NCBI RefSeq assembly: GCF_026967475.1
Contig: NZ_CP114058.1
Span: forward strand, 3,100,001-3,164,000
DNA length: 64,000 nt
Direction: 5' to 3'
Origin: Rouxiella chamberiensis
GTDB taxonomy: Bacteria > Pseudomonadota > Gammaproteobacteria > Enterobacterales > Enterobacteriaceae
This document shows, one piece after another, positions 33,629 through 45,939 of this stretch (its first letter is position 1; the number at the start of each line of letters is the position of its first letter). The notes beneath the pieces were generated by a model. The model saw nothing but the letters and a program-made list of their open reading frames with translations. It searched no databases and was not told the DNA's origin. Made by a program: the position numbers and the translations under genes.

Positions 33629-36526
33629 ATGCCCTTTACACTTGGTCAACGCTGGATCAGCGATACGGAAAGCGAATTAGGTTTAGGTACTATCGTCGCG
33701 GTCGATGCGCGTATGGTTACCGTGCTTTTCCCCGCTACTGGTGAAAACCGCCTGTATGCCAGAAATGATTCACCCATCACCCGCGTGATGTTTAACCCGG
33801 GCGATACCATCAGCAGTCATGAGGGATGGCAGCTGAAAGTTGAAGAAGTCGTTGAGGACAAAGGTCTGCTCACCTACGTGGGGACACGTCTGGACACCGA
33901 GGAAGAAGGTGTGACGATGCGCGAGGTGCTGCTCGACAGCAAGCTGACTTTCAGCAAACCTCAGGACCGTCTGTTTGCCGGTCAAATCGATCGCATGGAC
34001 CGTTTCGCCCTGCGTTTTCGCGCGCGTAAATATCAGCGTGAACAGTTCCGTCTGGAGTTCGGCGGTCTGCGCGGTATGCGCGCGAGCCTGATACCGCATC
34101 AGCTGCACATCGCCTATGAAGTAGGCCAGCGTCATGCGCCACGCGTTCTGCTGGCCGATGAAGTGGGTCTGGGCAAAACCATCGAAGCCGGGATGATTAT
34201 CCACCAGCAACTGCTGTCCGGTCGCGCCGAACGCGTGCTTATCGTGGTGCCCGAGACGCTGCAACATCAGTGGCTGGTCGAGATGCTGCGCCGCTTCAAC
34301 CTGCGTTTCTCTCTGTTTGATGATGACCGTTATGCGGAATCTCGCCATGACGCGACCAACCCGTTCGAGTCCGAGCAGCTGGTTATCTGTTCCCTGGACT
34401 TCGTGCGCCGCAACAAGCAGCGTCTGGAAGAGCTGGGCGAAGCCGAGTGGGACATGCTGGTCGTCGACGAAGCGCACCATCTCGTATGGAGCGAAGAAGC
34501 GCCAAGCCGCGAATACATGGTTATCGAGCAGCTTTCGCAAACTATCCCGAGCGTGCTGCTGCTGACCGCGACCCCCGAGCAACTGGGTCAGGAAAGCCAC
34601 TTTGCCCGTCTGCGCCTGCTGGATCCCGATCGTTTCCACGATTACGAAGAATTTATCGAAGAACAGCAGCAATATCAGCCTGTCGCCGACGCCGTGACCC
34701 TGTTGCTCAACAAGCAGCCGCTAACCTCGGACGCCTTGGCGCTGCTTGGCGAGCGCGTGGGCAATGCCGACGTCGATAATCTGCTGACGGCCGCCAACAA
34801 GGGCGATGAAGACGCCGCCAAAAAATTGGTCGCGATGCTGATGGACCGCCACGGCACCAGCCGCGTGCTGTTCCGTAACACCCGTAATGGCGTAAAAGGC
34901 TTCCCGCAGCGCCATTTGCAGTCCATCAAGCTGCCGCTGCCTACCCAGTACCAGACCGCCATTAAGGTTTCGGGCATCATGGGCAGCAAGAAGTCACAGG
35001 AAGCGCGCGCGCTGGATATGCTGTACCCGGAGCAAATCTATCAGGAATTCGAAGGCGACAACGCGACCTGGTGGAACTTTGACCCTCGCGTCGAGTGGCT
35101 GCTGGGCTATCTGACCGCCAACCGCGACAAGAAAGTGCTGGTTATCTGCGCCAAGGCCGCCACGGCGTTGCAGCTCGAGCAGGTATTGCGCGAGCGTGAG
35201 GCTATTCGTGCCGCCGTGTTCCACGAAGGTCTGTCGATTATCGAACGCGACCGCGCCGCCGCCTACTTTGCTTCCGAAGAAGACGGCGCGCAGGTGCTGC
35301 TGTGTTCCGAAATCGGCTCCGAAGGCCGCAACTTCCAGTTTGCCAGCAAGATGGTGATGTTCGACCTGCCGTTCAACCCCGATCTGCTTGAACAGCGTAT
35401 CGGCCGTCTGGACCGTATCGGCCAGCAAAACGACATCGAAATCATGGTGCCTTATCTGGAAAACACCGCGCAGGCCATTCTTCTGCGTTGGTTCCATGAA
35501 GGTCTGGACGCGTTCGAGCATACCTGCCCGACCGGTCGCACCATTTATGACGGCAGCTATCAGGCGCTGATCGGTTTCCTCGCCACGCCTGCCGAGCAGG
35601 AAGGCCTCGACGAATTTATCGTGACCTGTCGCGAACAGCACGATGCGCTGAAGCAGCAGCTCGAGCAGGGCCGTGACCGCCTGCTTGAAATGCACTCCAA
35701 CGGCGGCGAACCGGCGCAGGCGCTGGCAACCGCGATTGGCGAACAAGACAACGACGTCAATCTGGTGAACTTCGCACTCAACCTGTTTGATATCGTGGGT
35801 ATCAATCAGGAAGACCGCAGTGACAACCTGATCGTTCTGACACCATCTGACCACATGCTGGTACCGGATTTCCCCGGCCTGCCGCAGGATGGCTGTACCG
35901 TCACCTTCGACCGCGAACAGGCGCTGTCGCGTGAAGACGCGCAGTTTATCAGCTGGGAACACCCGATTATTCGCAACGGTCTGGATCTCATCCTTTCCGG
36001 CGATACGGGTAGCTGTGCCGTGTCGATCCTGAAAAACAAGGCGTTGCCGGTCGGTACGCTGCTGGTTGAACTGCTGTATGTGGTGGAGTGTCAGGCGCCG
36101 AAGCATCTGCAACTGACCCGCTTCCTGCCGCCAACGCCGGTGCGTATGCTGATGGATAAAAATGGCACCAATCTGGCGGCGCAGGTCGAGTTCGAAAGCT
36201 TCAACCGTCAGTTGAACGCCATCAACCGCCATAACTCCAGCAAACTGGTCAATGCCGTGCAGCAAGACGTTCACGCGATGCTGCAACAGGCCGAACCGCT
36301 GGTCGCGGTGGAAGCGCAGTCGCTTATCGAAGCGGCCAAGCTCGAAGCCGATCAGCAGTTGACGCAGGAACTGGAACGCCTGAAAGCGTTGAAAGAGGTC
36401 AACCCGAATATTCGTGATGACGAGCTGGAGTCGGTGGAATCAAACCGTCAGCAGGTACTCAACAGCCTGAATGATGCGAACTGGCGTCTCGATGCCATTC
36501 GTCTGGTCGTGGTGAGCCATCAATGA
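33629..36526 (+). CDS. rapA: RNA polymerase-associated SWI2/SNF2 ATPase RapA
   Basis: ATPase that binds RNA polymerase and promotes its recycling. I start at ATG 33629 ([20 protein letters not shown]), the E. coli N-terminus; 965 residues. N-terminal Tudor-like domains are followed by the helicase core with Walker [14 protein letters not shown] near 171, [10 protein letters not shown] near 280, LLLTATP and the motif [13 protein letters not shown] near 590, then a C-terminal RapA-specific domain. The frame is intact and ends in a four-base overlap with rluA. Confidence 0.97.
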   Translation: MPFTLGQRWISDTESELGLGTIVAVDARMVTVLFPATGENRLYARNDSPITRVMFNPGDTISSHEGWQLKVEEVVEDKGLLTYVGTRLDTEEEGVTMREVLLDSKLTFSKPQDRLFAGQIDRMDRFALRFRARKYQREQFRLEFGGLRGMRASLIPHQLHIAYEVGQRHAPRVLLADEVGLGKTIEAGMIIHQQLLSGRAERVLIVVPETLQHQWLVEMLRRFNLRFSLFDDDRYAESRHDATNPFESEQLVICSLDFVRRNKQRLEELGEAEWDMLVVDEAHHLVWSEEAPSREYMVIEQLSQTIPSVLLLTATPEQLGQESHFARLRLLDPDRFHDYEEFIEEQQQYQPVADAVTLLLNKQPLTSDALALLGERVGNADVDNLLTAANKGDEDAAKKLVAMLMDRHGTSRVLFRNTRNGVKGFPQRHLQSIKLPLPTQYQTAIKVSGIMGSKKSQEARALDMLYPEQIYQEFEGDNATWWNFDPRVEWLLGYLTANRDKKVLVICAKAATALQLEQVLREREAIRAAVFHEGLSIIERDRAAAYFASEEDGAQVLLCSEIGSEGRNFQFASKMVMFDLPFNPDLLEQRIGRLDRIGQQNDIEIMVPYLENTAQAILLRWFHEGLDAFEHTCPTGRTIYDGSYQALIGFLATPAEQEGLDEFIVTCREQHDALKQQLEQGRDRLLEMHSNGGEPAQALATAIGEQDNDVNLVNFALNLFDIVGINQEDRSDNLIVLTPSDHMLVPDFPGLPQDGCTVTFDREQALSREDAQFISWEHPIIRNGLDLILSGDTGSCAVSILKNKALPVGTLLVELLYVVECQAPKHLQLTRFLPPTPVRMLMDKNGTNLAAQVEFESFNRQLNAINRHNSSKLVNAVQQDVHAMLQQAEPLVAVEAQSLIEAAKLEADQQLTQELERLKALKEVNPNIRDDELESVESNRQQVLNSLNDANWRLDAIRLVVVSHQ

Positions 36527-37209
36527 TAACGCCACCACCGTCGAACATTCTGCCGCTTGAAAACTACCATCCGCCGACCGATCCGTGGCTGCGGGTGCTG
36601 TTCCAGGATGAACATCTGATGGTGGTGAACAAGCCGAGCGGGCTGCTTTCCGTACCGGGCAAGGCCGCCGAGCATCATGATAGCCTGATGACCCGTATCC
36701 AGCGCGATTTCCCGATTGCCGAATCGGTGCATCGTCTGGACTTGTCGACCAGCGGCGTGATTGCCGTGGCGCTGACCAAAGAGGCAGAGCGCGAGCTGAA
36801 ACGCCAGTTTCGCGAGCGCGAAACCAAGAAAGCTTATATCGCGCGGGTCTGGGGACACATGGCGGAAGATTACGGCATTATCGATTTGCCGCTGATCTGC
36901 GACTACCCCAATCGACCGAAGCAGAAGGTGTGTCACGAAACGGGTAAAAAAGCACTGACGCAATATGAAGTGCTTTCCTGGGATGCAGACGGCACCACGC
37001 GGGTCAAACTGCGTCCGGTGACGGGCCGTTCTCACCAGTTGCGTGTGCATCTGCTGGCATTGGGCCATCCGATTCTGGGCGACAAGTTTTACGCCCACCC
37101 CGAAGCGCTGGCCATGGCGCCGCGCCTGCAGCTGCACGCGCAGGAGCTGTCGATTTATCACCCGATAACCGACGAGCCGATGACGTTTAGCTGCGATCCG
37201 GATTTTTAG
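36523..37209 (+). CDS. rluA: Pseudouridine synthase RluA (23S U746, tRNA U32)
   Basis: Dual-specificity pseudouridine synthase. The 228-residue protein has the catalytic aspartate in [12 protein letters not shown] near residue 72, then the family signatures [13 protein letters not shown] and [15 protein letters not shown] [20 protein letters not shown]. It is about nine residues longer at the N-terminus than E. coli. The ATG overlaps the rapA stop (36523-36526), and a strong terminator follows. Confidence 0.96.
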   Translation: MITPPPSNILPLENYHPPTDPWLRVLFQDEHLMVVNKPSGLLSVPGKAAEHHDSLMTRIQRDFPIAESVHRLDLSTSGVIAVALTKEAERELKRQFRERETKKAYIARVWGHMAEDYGIIDLPLICDYPNRPKQKVCHETGKKALTQYEVLSWDADGTTRVKLRPVTGRSHQLRVHLLALGHPILGDKFYAHPEALAMAPRLQLHAQELSIYHPITDEPMTFSCDPDF

Positions 37210-37255
37210 GCCGTCTGCCCGCCAATAGCGTCTTTAATGCCTACCTATAAAGAGA

Positions 37256-37287
37256 AAACGCCGTGATGTGAGTCACGGCGTTTTTTT
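37256..37287. terminator. Bidirectional terminator rluA / djlA
   Basis: Arms AAACGCCGTGA and TCACGGCGTTT around a six-base loop, with T7 on the plus side and TTTTCTCTTT on the minus side, between two convergent genes. Confidence 0.9.
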
Positions 37288-37313
37288 ACAGCCACGTTTT
37301 TTAAGCCAGCAGG

Positions 37314-38135
37314 TTATCTAAACCCTTTCTCGCGTTTGATAAGGTCATAGGCAGCCTGAATCGCCTGCGCCTTCTGCTTGGCCATTTCCATCATCTCCGG
37401 CGGCAGGCCTTTTGCCACCAGTTTGTCTGGATGGTGCTCACTCATCAGCTTGCGATAGGCGCGCTTGATGGTGGTGGCATCGTCGGTCGCCGACACGCCC
37501 AGCACCTTGCAGGCATCGGCCAGCGTCGGGCCATGCGGCGCGCGCTGATAGCTGCCCTGAGAATAGTTGCCCTGCTGCTGGCTGCCGCCAAAATGCTGGC
37601 CGCCTTCCATCATGCTCAGGAACTGGTCGAACTGATGGCGTGAAATGCCCAGCTCTTCGGCGATGACATACAATACCTGCCGTTCATTCGGATGCAGTGA
37701 ACCATCGGCATACGCCGCCTGAATCTGGATTTCCAGAAAAGTCCGTATCAGGTCAAATCGTCCAAAACAGACGCTGCGCATCTCGCGCATCTTCTCGCGC
37801 AGCGGGTAATTGCCGCCCTTGCCGATGCGAAACGCCTGCTGTGCCGATTCGCGCTGAGCGCCGTGCAACTGCATGCGGTCCATAAACAGGCTGGCAATCT
37901 GGATATCTGCTTCTGTCACTCTTCCTTTTGATTTGGTTAAATGTCCCATCACCTCGAAGGTGGTGCGGAAAAAAATGGTCTGACGCGTTTGCTGATCGGA
38001 GAAAAACCCACGGCTTCTCACGGCGCGAGCCTTGTCTACCATGTGTCCAATCAGTAACCCCAATACGATTCCCCAGAAGCCTATGCCGGACATGTAGCCC
38101 AATATAAGTCCGAGCAGCTTTCCCCAATACTGCAT
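37314..38135 (-). CDS. djlA: Membrane-anchored DnaJ-like co-chaperone DjlA
   Basis: DnaK co-chaperone anchored in the inner membrane; in E. coli it influences capsule (Rcs) signalling. The 273-residue protein has one N-terminal glycine-rich membrane segment (about residues 6-31), a TerB-like helical domain, a Gln/Gly/Ser-rich linker (near 180-200) and a C-terminal J domain with the HPD motif in SEHHPDKL. It is divergent from lptD across 198 bases. Confidence 0.96.
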   Translation of the reverse strand: MQYWGKLLGLILGYMSGIGFWGIVLGLLIGHMVDKARAVRSRGFFSDQQTRQTIFFRTTFEVMGHLTKSKGRVTEADIQIASLFMDRMQLHGAQRESAQQAFRIGKGGNYPLREKMREMRSVCFGRFDLIRTFLEIQIQAAYADGSLHPNERQVLYVIAEELGISRHQFDQFLSMMEGGQHFGGSQQQGNYSQGSYQRAPHGPTLADACKVLGVSATDDATTIKRAYRKLMSEHHPDKLVAKGLPPEMMEMAKQKAQAIQAAYDLIKREKGFR

Positions 38136-38212
38136 ATACTCCTCAATTCACAATGCCGTCGCGTAAGATTTGCTTTATCATAACCGGCATTTACCGCCGT
38201 GACTAACTGCGA

Positions 38213-38226
38213 CAGCGTTAACGCTG
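38213..38226. repeat. Perfect 14-base palindrome in the djlA-lptD interval
   Basis: CAGCGTTAACGCTG is a perfect palindrome midway between the divergent starts of djlA and lptD. It could be an operator, but I recognise no regulator for it. Confidence 0.4.
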
Positions 38227-38333
38227 CGGATTTAACACTAGCGCAACGATGATGAGTAAGATAGTCTCTGACCGTTTGCCGGCATGACGCCTCTGATGAC
38301 GGAACACACATTTTACGTATGAAAAATAGACGT

Positions 38334-40690
38334 ATGAAAAAAGCTTCCCCACCCTGCTGGCCACAATGATTTGGACGGCACTCTATAGCCAGGGCGCTCT
38401 GGCCGATCTCGCTGAACAGTGTATGCTCGGCGTGCCGACCTATGATAAACCGCTGGTACAGGGCGATCCGAATGACCTTCCTGTCAAGATTCAAGCCGAC
38501 AATCTTCAGGGTAACTATCCCGATAGCGCGTTGTATTCCGGTAATGTGACGGTCGATCAGGGGAATAGTTCCCTGAAAGCCGATCAGGTTCAACTGAATC
38601 AGATTACCCATCCGAACGAGCCTACGCCACTGCGAACCGTAACGGCTACGGGCGATGTGCTGTACTTCGACAATCAGGTCAAACTGAAAGGCCCCAAAGC
38701 TTTCTCGAACCTGAATACCAAAGATACCGACGTCGAGAAAGGCGACTACCAGATGGTAGGACGTCAGGGTCGTGGTACGGCGGATGTCATGAAGCAGCGC
38801 GACAACAACCGCTACACCATTTTGAACAACGGTACCTTTACGTCGTGTCTGCCGGGTGACAATAGCTGGAGCGTTGTCGGTACAACGGTCATCGAAGACC
38901 GTCAGGAAGAAGTCGCCGAAATCTGGAATGCCCGTTTCCATATCGGTCCGGTTCCTGTGTTCTACAGCCCGTATATGCAGCTTCCTATCGGCGATCGTCG
39001 TCGATCCGGTTTCCTTATCCCGAATGCAAAATACGGCAGCAACAACGGCTTCGAGCTGATGCTGCCTTATTACTGGAACATTGCGCCGAACTACGATGCG
39101 ACCATTACGCCGCATTACATGAGCAAGCGCGGTACCCAGTTGCAGAACGAATTCCGCTACCTGACCGTTGCGGGTGCCGGTGTGATGGAGTTCGACTTCC
39201 TGACCAATGACAAGCTGGTCGAAGACGATCACCCGAGCGTGGACAAAACCAAGCGCTGGCTGTTCTACTGGAATCATAACGGCGTCTTTGATCAGGTGTG
39301 GCGTTTCAACATCGACTACACCAAGGTCAGCGATCCTTACTACTTCAACGATCTGGATTCCAAATTCGGATCGACGACCGACGGCTACGCGACCCAGAAA
39401 TTCAGCGTAGGTTATGCCGACGAAAACTGGGATGCGACGCTTTCTACCAAGCAGTTCCAGATTTTCCCGCAGACCACGTCGTCGGCGACCAATGTCTATC
39501 GCGCCATGCCGCAGCTGGACATGAACTACTATAAAGACGATCTCGGTCCGTTTAATTTCCACACCTACGGACAGATAGCGAAATTCACCAACGTCAATCC
39601 GGCGTATCCGAAAGCGACGCGCTGGCACATCGCGCCGCAGCTTGATCTGCCGCTGAGCAACCGTTGGGGAAGCTGGGATAACGAAGTCAAGCTCATGGCG
39701 ACCCACTACGAGCAGGATATCCCGAACAGCTATTATGATCTGGTGCCGGACTCCAGACTCAAGAGTTCCTACAACCGTGTGATGCCCGAGTTCAAGAGTG
39801 ACGCGAAAATGGTCTTCGATCGCGCCATGGACTGGAACCCCGGCTACACGCAGACTTTAGAACCGCGTTTGCAGTACCTCTATATTCCTTATCGTGATCA
39901 GAGCGGCGTGCAACAGTATGACTCGACGCTGCTGCAGACCGACTACACCGGCCTGTTCCGCGATCAAAGCTATAGCGGCCTTGACCGTATCGCGTCAGCC
40001 AACCAGCTGGCCTCCGGTGTCACGACGCGTATCTACGATGACAGCCTGGTTGAGCGCTTCAACGTGTCTGCGGGCCAGATTTACTACTTCACGCCTCCGC
40101 GTACCGGCGACGAGAACAGTACGCTGGACAAGAACGACGACACAGGCAGCATGGTGTGGGCGGGCGACACCTACTATAAAATCAATGATACGCTGGCTTT
40201 CCGCGGTGGATTGCAGTACGACGCGCGTCTTGATTCCCTCGCCGTTGGCGATGCCGTGCTGGAATACCGTTCCGCAGCGGAAAAAATGATTCAGTTGAGC
40301 TACCGTTATGCCAGCCCTGAATATATCAAGGCAACCTTGCCTAACCTGACCAATCCGGGTTATCAGCAGGGTATTTCGCAGGCCGGTATCATTGGTAGCT
40401 GGCCGATTGCCGACCGCTGGGCCGTGGTCGCCGCCTACTACTATGACACCAAGGCCAAGCAGACGGCCGATCAGCTTCTGGGCGTGCAATACAGCACCTG
40501 TTGCTGGGCGGTTAACTTCGGGTACGAACGTCGAATCACTGAATGGGACTACACCCGTGAAAATCCAGGCAGTGAATATGACAACCGTATTTCATTTAAC
40601 ATTGAACTTCGTGGCCTAAGCAGCAATCAAACCCTGGGTACGAAAGAAATGTTGGCCAGTGGCATACTGCCTTACCAACGTGCCTTCTGA
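38334..40690 (+). CDS. lptD: LPS assembly outer-membrane protein LptD (frameshift in signal peptide)
   Basis: Outer-membrane beta-barrel that with LptE inserts LPS into the outer leaflet. The ATG at 38334 reads MKK and then shifts; adding one A to the A6 run 38337-38342 gives [20 protein letters not shown], the expected signal peptide, in frame with the rest (785 residues). The four disulfide cysteines are present: AEQCMLG, TSCLPGD and STCCWAV. The N-terminal jellyroll and C-terminal barrel are complete, ending LPYQRAF. An ATG 15 bases upstream is an alternative start. It heads the lptD-surA-pdxA-rsmA-apaGH run. Confidence 0.93.
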
Positions 40691-40764
40691 TGTTCTGTAG
40701 CACGTTGAATTCAGTAGACTTGAAACTTGAACCCGCATTTGCGGATTAAATAAATGGAAAAAGT

Positions 40765-42060
40765 ATGAAGAACTGGAGAACACTTCTCCTCGGCGTGGTG
40801 CTTTGTGCTAACACCGCGATCGCAGCACCTCAAGAGGTTGATAAAGTCGCCGCCGTTGTGGACAACGGCGTCGTTCTGGAAAGCGAAGTCAATGACATGC
40901 TGCAGTCCGTGCAGCAGCAGGCCAAGGAAGCGAAGCAACAGCTTCCCGATGTGACAACCCTTCGTCGCCAGATCCTCGATCGTCTGATTATGGATAACAT
41001 CCAGTTGCAGATGGCGACCAAAATGGGCATCACGCTGACTGACGACGACGTCAACAAGGCCATTGCCAACATCGCCCAGCAAAACAACATGACGGTCGAT
41101 CAACTGCGTAGCCGTCTGGCTTACGAAGGCCTGAACTACAACACCTACCGCACCCAGATCCGCAAGGAAATGCTGATTTCCGAAGTGCGTAACGGTGAAG
41201 TTCGTCGCCGCGTGACCATTCTGCCTCAGGAAGTCGATGCGCTGTCCAAACAGCTCGCAGCCCAGACCGGTAATGAAGCCGAGTACAATCTGAGCAACAT
41301 TTTGCTGCCACTGCCGCAGAATCCAACGCAGGATCAGGTCAACCAGACTGAAATGCTGGCGAAAAAACTGGTGAGCGATCTGAACCACGGCGCGGACTTC
41401 GGCAAGACCGCCATGACCTACTCTGCTGACCCGCACGCGCTGGACGGCGGTAAAATGGGTTGGGGCAAACTTCAGGGTCTGCCTTCTCTGTTTGCGCAGG
41501 CGCTGGCCAACGCGAAGAAAGGCCAGGTTGTCGGTCCAATCCGTTCAGGTGTCGGTTTCCACATTCTGAAAGTGAACGACATGCGTGCCGTTGACCAGAA
41601 AGTTTCCGTGACTGAAGTCCATGCCCGCCACATTCTGCTGAAAACCTCCGTGGTTCTGACAGATGCGCAGGCACAGGCTAAACTTCAACAGGTAGCCGCG
41701 GCAATCCGTGGCGGTCGCGCCAACTTTGCCGACGAAGCCAAGCAGTTGTCACAGGATCCGGGTTCTGCCAATCAGGGTGGTGATCTGGGTTGGGCTTCAC
41801 CTGACATGTATGACCCGGCCTTCCGCGATGCGCTGCTGAAACTGAAGAAAGGCGAAATCAGTGCACCGGTGCGCTCTTCCTTCGGCTGGCACCTGATTCA
41901 GTTGCTTGACACCCGTCAGGTCGACAGAACCGATGCCGTGCAGAAGGACAAGGCTTACCGCCTGCTGTTCAACCGCAAATTTGCCGAAGAGGCACAGTCC
42001 TGGATGCAGGAACAGCGTGCCCAGTCGTACGTGAAGATTCTGGATGGCAATGGACAATAA
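40765..42060 (+). CDS. surA: Periplasmic chaperone / peptidyl-prolyl isomerase SurA
   Basis: Periplasmic chaperone for outer-membrane proteins, including LptD encoded just upstream. The 431-residue protein has a signal peptide ending near AIAA (residues 1-20), the N-terminal chaperone domain ([16 protein letters not shown]), and two parvulin domains (near 170-270 and 280-380; second with [10 protein letters not shown]). Seventy-four bases separate it from lptD and its end overlaps pdxA. Confidence 0.97.
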   Translation: MKNWRTLLLGVVLCANTAIAAPQEVDKVAAVVDNGVVLESEVNDMLQSVQQQAKEAKQQLPDVTTLRRQILDRLIMDNIQLQMATKMGITLTDDDVNKAIANIAQQNNMTVDQLRSRLAYEGLNYNTYRTQIRKEMLISEVRNGEVRRRVTILPQEVDALSKQLAAQTGNEAEYNLSNILLPLPQNPTQDQVNQTEMLAKKLVSDLNHGADFGKTAMTYSADPHALDGGKMGWGKLQGLPSLFAQALANAKKGQVVGPIRSGVGFHILKVNDMRAVDQKVSVTEVHARHILLKTSVVLTDAQAQAKLQQVAAAIRGGRANFADEAKQLSQDPGSANQGGDLGWASPDMYDPAFRDALLKLKKGEISAPVRSSFGWHLIQLLDTRQVDRTDAVQKDKAYRLLFNRKFAEEAQSWMQEQRAQSYVKILDGNGQ

Positions 42061-43117
42061 TTCCTACGTGACGCAATCCGTGGTCATTACCCCCGGCGAA
42101 CCTGCCGGGGTTGGACCCGATTTAGTCCTCGCACTGGCTCAACGGGACTGGCCCGTTGAGCTTGTCGTTTGTGCCTGTCCGTCTTTGCTGCTTGCCCGCG
42201 CCAAGGCGCTGGGTCTGCCTATTCGCCTGCTCGACTATCGTCCGGGCATGGCCAGACCGCAGGCGGCCGGTACGTTGACCGTACTGCCCGTCCAGCTTGC
42301 CGAGTCGGTGACGCCGGGTGAGTTGAATGTCGCGAACGGCCCGTACGTTGTAGAAACGCTGGCACGCGCCTGCGATGGTGCAATGAACGGCGAGTTTGCC
42401 GCGTTGGTCACCGGCCCCGTGCAGAAAAGTATTATCAACGATGCCGGTATTGCGTTTACCGGACACACCGAATTCTTTGCCGATCGCAGCCATTGCGAGC
42501 GGGTAGTCATGATGCTGGCAACCGAAGAGCTTCGCGTGGCGCTGGCCACCACGCATCTGCCGCTGAAAGACGTGTCGGATGCCATCACGCAGCAGAGCCT
42601 GCATGAAGTCATCACCATCCTTGATAACGACCTAAAAACCAAATTCGGTATCGCGTCTCCGCAAATCTACGTGTGCGGCCTCAACCCCCACGCGGGTGAA
42701 GGCGGTCATATGGGACGTGAAGAAATCGACACCATCACGCCCGCGCTCGATACCCTGCGTGAAAAAGGCATCAACCTGATTGGCCCGTTGCCCGCTGACA
42801 CCCTTTTTCAGCCGAAATATCTGCAACATGCCGATGCCGTGCTCGCCATGTATCACGATCAGGGCCTTCCGGTGTTAAAATATCAGGGATTCGGCCGAGC
42901 CGTGAATATCACCCTGGGGTTGCCGTTTATTCGCACCTCGGTGGATCACGGTACCGCGCTGGATCTCGCTGCCACCGGCAAAGCCGATGTAGGCAGCTTT
43001 ATTACCGCCTTAAATCTTGCCATTAACATGGCCTCAGTCAGTAATGACAATACCTTGTCTGCCATGACAACCCCTGTCAGCACCGACAACAACAGTAGTG
43101 ATAAAACACAGCAATGA
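42044..43117 (+). CDS. pdxA: 4-hydroxythreonine-4-phosphate dehydrogenase PdxA
   Basis: NAD-dependent enzyme of the pyridoxal 5'-phosphate pathway. The core [34 protein letters not shown], the metal-binding histidines in [16 protein letters not shown] and MYHDQG are all present. The C-terminal tail is Asn/Ser/Thr-rich and longer than in E. coli (357 versus 329 residues). Two starts are possible, ATG 42044 and ATG 42050; both overlap the surA end. The stop overlaps rsmA by four bases. Confidence 0.96.
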   Translation: MAMDNNSYVTQSVVITPGEPAGVGPDLVLALAQRDWPVELVVCACPSLLLARAKALGLPIRLLDYRPGMARPQAAGTLTVLPVQLAESVTPGELNVANGPYVVETLARACDGAMNGEFAALVTGPVQKSIINDAGIAFTGHTEFFADRSHCERVVMMLATEELRVALATTHLPLKDVSDAITQQSLHEVITILDNDLKTKFGIASPQIYVCGLNPHAGEGGHMGREEIDTITPALDTLREKGINLIGPLPADTLFQPKYLQHADAVLAMYHDQGLPVLKYQGFGRAVNITLGLPFIRTSVDHGTALDLAATGKADVGSFITALNLAINMASVSNDNTLSAMTTPVSTDNNSSDKTQQ

Positions 43118-43968
43118 ATAATCGAGTCCACCAAGGCCATTTCGCCCGTAAACGTTTTGGACAAAACTTTTTAAAAGATCAGTTTGTCATCGACAGTATC
43201 GTTTCCGCTATCCATCCCCTGCCCGGCCAGGCCGTTGTTGAAATCGGTCCGGGTCTGGCGGCGCTGACCGAGCCTGTCGCGGCACGTCTTGACAGCATGA
43301 CCGTCATCGAGCTTGACCGCGATTTGGCGGCCCGTCTCGAAGTGAATCCAAAGCTCGGCAACAAGCTGCGGATCATTCAGGCCGATGCCATGACCGTCAA
43401 CTTTGGCGAGCTTTCGCAGGAGCTGGGCCAGCCGCTGCGTGTGTTCGGCAACCTGCCTTACAACATCTCGACGCCGCTGATGTTCCACCTGTTCACCTAC
43501 ACCAACGCTATCAGCGACATGCATTTCATGTTGCAGAAAGAAGTGGTCAACCGTCTGGTTGCGGGGCCGAACAGCAAGGCCTACGGGCGTCTGAGCGTGA
43601 TGGCGCAGTATTACTGCAACGTTATTCCCGTGCTGGAAGTGCCGCCGGAATCCTTTACGCCTGCACCTAAAGTCGACTCCGCCGTGGTTCGCCTGACGCC
43701 GCACGCCGAAATTCCGTATCCGGTTTCCGACATCCGCATTCTGGCGCGTCTGACCACCGATGCTTTCAACCAGCGTCGCAAGACCATTCGCAACAGCCTG
43801 GGCCACCTGTTTACTCCGGAACAGATGACCGAACTGGGTCTGGATCTGTCGATGCGCGCCGAAAACATCTCCGTTGAACAGTATTGCAAACTGGCAAACT
43901 GGCTTTCAGTGCGTAAACTCAACGAACAGCAGAGTAAAGAGCAGCCCAACAACGACCAGCAACCTTAA
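43114..43968 (+). CDS. rsmA: 16S rRNA dimethyladenosine transferase RsmA (KsgA)
   Basis: Dimethylates A1518 and A1519 of 16S rRNA late in 30S assembly. The 284-residue protein has RKRFGQNFL, the SAM loop [12 protein letters not shown], the acidic [12 protein letters not shown], the catalytic NLPYNIS and the C-terminal [10 protein letters not shown]. The last 20 residues are a Gln/Asn-rich tail. The ATG overlaps the pdxA stop. Confidence 0.97.
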   Translation: MNNRVHQGHFARKRFGQNFLKDQFVIDSIVSAIHPLPGQAVVEIGPGLAALTEPVAARLDSMTVIELDRDLAARLEVNPKLGNKLRIIQADAMTVNFGELSQELGQPLRVFGNLPYNISTPLMFHLFTYTNAISDMHFMLQKEVVNRLVAGPNSKAYGRLSVMAQYYCNVIPVLEVPPESFTPAPKVDSAVVRLTPHAEIPYPVSDIRILARLTTDAFNQRRKTIRNSLGHLFTPEQMTELGLDLSMRAENISVEQYCKLANWLSVRKLNEQQSKEQPNNDQQP

Positions 43969-43981
43969 CCGGAGTCACGCT

Positions 43982-44359
43982 ATGCTTGATGCGCCGCGAG
44001 TCAGTATTCAGGTCCAAAGTATCTACATCGAGTCCCAGTCGATACCTGAAGAACAGCGATATGTTTTCGCCTATACCATTACTATCCGCAATCTCGGGCG
44101 CTTCAACGTACAACTGCTGCGCCGTTACTGGTTGATTACCAACAGTAACGGCCACAAGACCGAAGTTCAGGGCGAAGGCGTCGTTGGCGAACAGCCGCTG
44201 ATTGTTCCCGGCGGCGAATTCCATTACACCAGCGGTGCCATCCTCGAGACGCCGATGGGTACGATGGAAGGTCACTACGAGATGGTCGATCACAACGGAG
44301 AAGCCTTCCGTGTCGCCATCCCCGTTTTCCGTCTCGCACTCCCTACGCTTATCAACTAA
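43982..44359 (+). CDS. apaG: ApaG protein (Co2+/Mg2+ efflux-associated, FN3-like)
   Basis: Small cytoplasmic beta-sandwich protein; Salmonella apaG (corD) mutants show altered Co2+/Mg2+ handling, but the biochemical role is unsettled. I start at ATG 43982 ([20 protein letters not shown]), 125 residues as in E. coli. [31 protein letters not shown] and [11 protein letters not shown] are typical. It lies between rsmA and apaH, the usual arrangement. Confidence 0.96.
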   Translation: MLDAPRVSIQVQSIYIESQSIPEEQRYVFAYTITIRNLGRFNVQLLRRYWLITNSNGHKTEVQGEGVVGEQPLIVPGGEFHYTSGAILETPMGTMEGHYEMVDHNGEAFRVAIPVFRLALPTLIN

Positions 44360-44380
44360 GCCGTTCCGTAAGAAGGTAAA

Positions 44381-45235
44381 ATGTCGACATATTTAGTCGG
44401 GGATATCCACGGGTGTCTCGACGAGCTTAAAGCGCTTCTGGCACAGGTGGAATTCAACCCCGAACAAGATATTCTCTGGCTCACGGGGGACCTTGTCTCG
44501 CGCGGTCCCGATTCGCTGGGGGTTCTGCGTTTTGTCAGCGGACTGGGCGATGCCGTGCGTATGGTGCTGGGCAATCATGACCTGCATCTGCTGGCCATTT
44601 ACGCCGGAATTACGCCGAATAAAGCCAAGGACAAGCTGACGCCGCTGCTTGAGGCAGAAGATGCCGATACGCTGATCAACTGGCTTCGCCGTCAGCCGGT
44701 GTTGCAGGTCGATGAAGAGAACAAGATAATCATGGGTCACGCCGGCATCACGCCGCAATGGGACGTCGAAACTGCAAAAATGTGCGCCCGTGAAGTTGAG
44801 GCCATCCTGTGCAGCGACAGCTATCCGCTGTTCCTCAACGCCATGTACGGCGATATGCCGAACAACTGGTCGGAAGAACTGACAGGGCTGGCGCGTCTGC
44901 GTTTCAGCACCAATGCCCTCACCCGCATGCGTTACTGCTTCCCGAACGGCCAGCTGGACATGATTTGCAAAGATGCGCCGGAAGATGCGCCGCGTCCGCT
45001 GAAACCGTGGTTCGACGTGCCGAGTCTGGTACGCGAAGAAGGCTACAGCATCATCTTCGGGCATTGGGCCTCGCTCGAGGGCAAAGGCACGCCGGAAGGG
45101 GTTTACGGACTGGATACCGGCTGCTGCTGGGGCGGCGAGATGACGCTGCTGCGCTGGGAAGACAAGGCGTATTTCACCCAGCCTTCCAACCGCAGGAAAG
45201 ACAGGGAACAGGAGGCGGTGCCGAAAGCGGTGTAG
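44381..45235 (+). CDS. apaH: Diadenosine tetraphosphatase ApaH
   Basis: Metallophosphatase that hydrolyses Ap4A to two ADP, and in E. coli also removes Np4 RNA caps. The 284-residue protein has the metal-ligand blocks GDIHGC (7-12), GDLVSRGP (36-43) and GNHDLHLL (63-70) of the PPP family and the late [11 protein letters not shown]. It is the last gene of the lptD-to-apaH run, ahead of a bidirectional terminator. Confidence 0.97.
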   Translation: MSTYLVGDIHGCLDELKALLAQVEFNPEQDILWLTGDLVSRGPDSLGVLRFVSGLGDAVRMVLGNHDLHLLAIYAGITPNKAKDKLTPLLEAEDADTLINWLRRQPVLQVDEENKIIMGHAGITPQWDVETAKMCAREVEAILCSDSYPLFLNAMYGDMPNNWSEELTGLARLRFSTNALTRMRYCFPNGQLDMICKDAPEDAPRPLKPWFDVPSLVREEGYSIIFGHWASLEGKGTPEGVYGLDTGCCWGGEMTLLRWEDKAYFTQPSNRRKDREQEAVPKAV

Positions 45236-45270
45236 TGTCCCCCTTCGCATCTCTCTACTGTCCTAAACAA

Positions 45271-45295
45271 AAAAGGCACCCACCGGGTGCCTTTT
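45271..45295. terminator. Bidirectional terminator apaH / folA
   Basis: Arms AAAAGGCACCC and GGGTGCCTTTT around ACC; A and T runs on both sides allow use from both convergent genes. Confidence 0.9.
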
Positions 45296-45314
45296 GCTTG
45301 AGGGTCAGAGGCGA

Positions 45315-45806
45315 TTATTCGCCGCGACGGTCAAGGATTTCAAAGCAGTAACCGTGCGTATTGGCGTCATCTGCATCGTGGAATTCGCTGAACACGCTTT
45401 CCCATTCGTCAGGCTCGTAGTCAGGGAACTGTGTATCGCCTTCGACTTCGGCATCGATATGGGTCAGATACAGACGGTTGGCGCGGCTCAGCAGTTGAGT
45501 ATAGATACGGCCACCGCCAATGATCATCACTTCTTCGACCTGACCGGCCGCGAGCAGCGCATCGTCAACGGAGGTTACCCAGGTAACGCCTTCGTGATTT
45601 CCGGGCTGGCTGCTGATAACAATGTTAAGACGGCCCGGCAACGGTCGGCCGATAGACTCGAATGTCCTGCGCCCCATAATAACCGGTTTGTTCAGCGTGT
45701 TGCGCTTGAACCAGGCCAGGTCAGCCGGTAAATGCCAGGGCATGGCATTTTCCATACCAATAACGCGATCCGCTGCCATTGCAGCGATCAGGCTGATAAT
45801 CATCAT
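45315..45806 (-). CDS. folA: Dihydrofolate reductase FolA
   Basis: NADPH-dependent reduction of dihydrofolate to tetrahydrofolate; target of trimethoprim. 163 residues. The catalytic aspartate lies in [11 protein letters not shown], and Pro, Trp, Leu and Ile at the positions mutated in trimethoprim-resistant E. coli look wild type (AMPW, DLAW, MIIGGGR). ATG codons at 45806 and 45803 are both possible. A promoter lies about 105 bases upstream. Confidence 0.97.
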   Translation of the reverse strand: MMIISLIAAMAADRVIGMENAMPWHLPADLAWFKRNTLNKPVIMGRRTFESIGRPLPGRLNIVISSQPGNHEGVTWVTSVDDALLAAGQVEEVMIIGGGRIYTQLLSRANRLYLTHIDAEVEGDTQFPDYEPDEWESVFSEFHDADDANTHGYCFEILDRRGE

Positions 45807-45910
45807 GAAACCTTTGGTGAAGAGCTAATAAGAACATATTCGTGGTTCCGCCGGCAGACGACATACAGCAGACCAGGAACACATTCTATGTCGGGGCAGA
45901 AAAGAGCCAC

Positions 45911-45939
45911 ACTATACGGAAAGCCCATTCCGCCGTCGA
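45911..45939 (-). promoter_or_regulatory. Probable folA promoter
   Basis: On the minus strand TCGACG (45934-45939), a 17-base spacer and TATAGT (45911-45916), followed by GTG. The hexamers match the consensus at 4/6 and 5/6. Confidence 0.6.

Noticed and set aside
34994..36286. A minus-strand frame of 430 codons inside rapA
   Set aside because: Opposite to conserved RapA coding sequence, no recognisable domain; composition typical of a shadow frame.
38081..39706. A minus-strand frame of 541 codons across djlA start and lptD
   Set aside because: Would overlap two real genes and the djlA-lptD promoter interval; it is a shadow of lptD.
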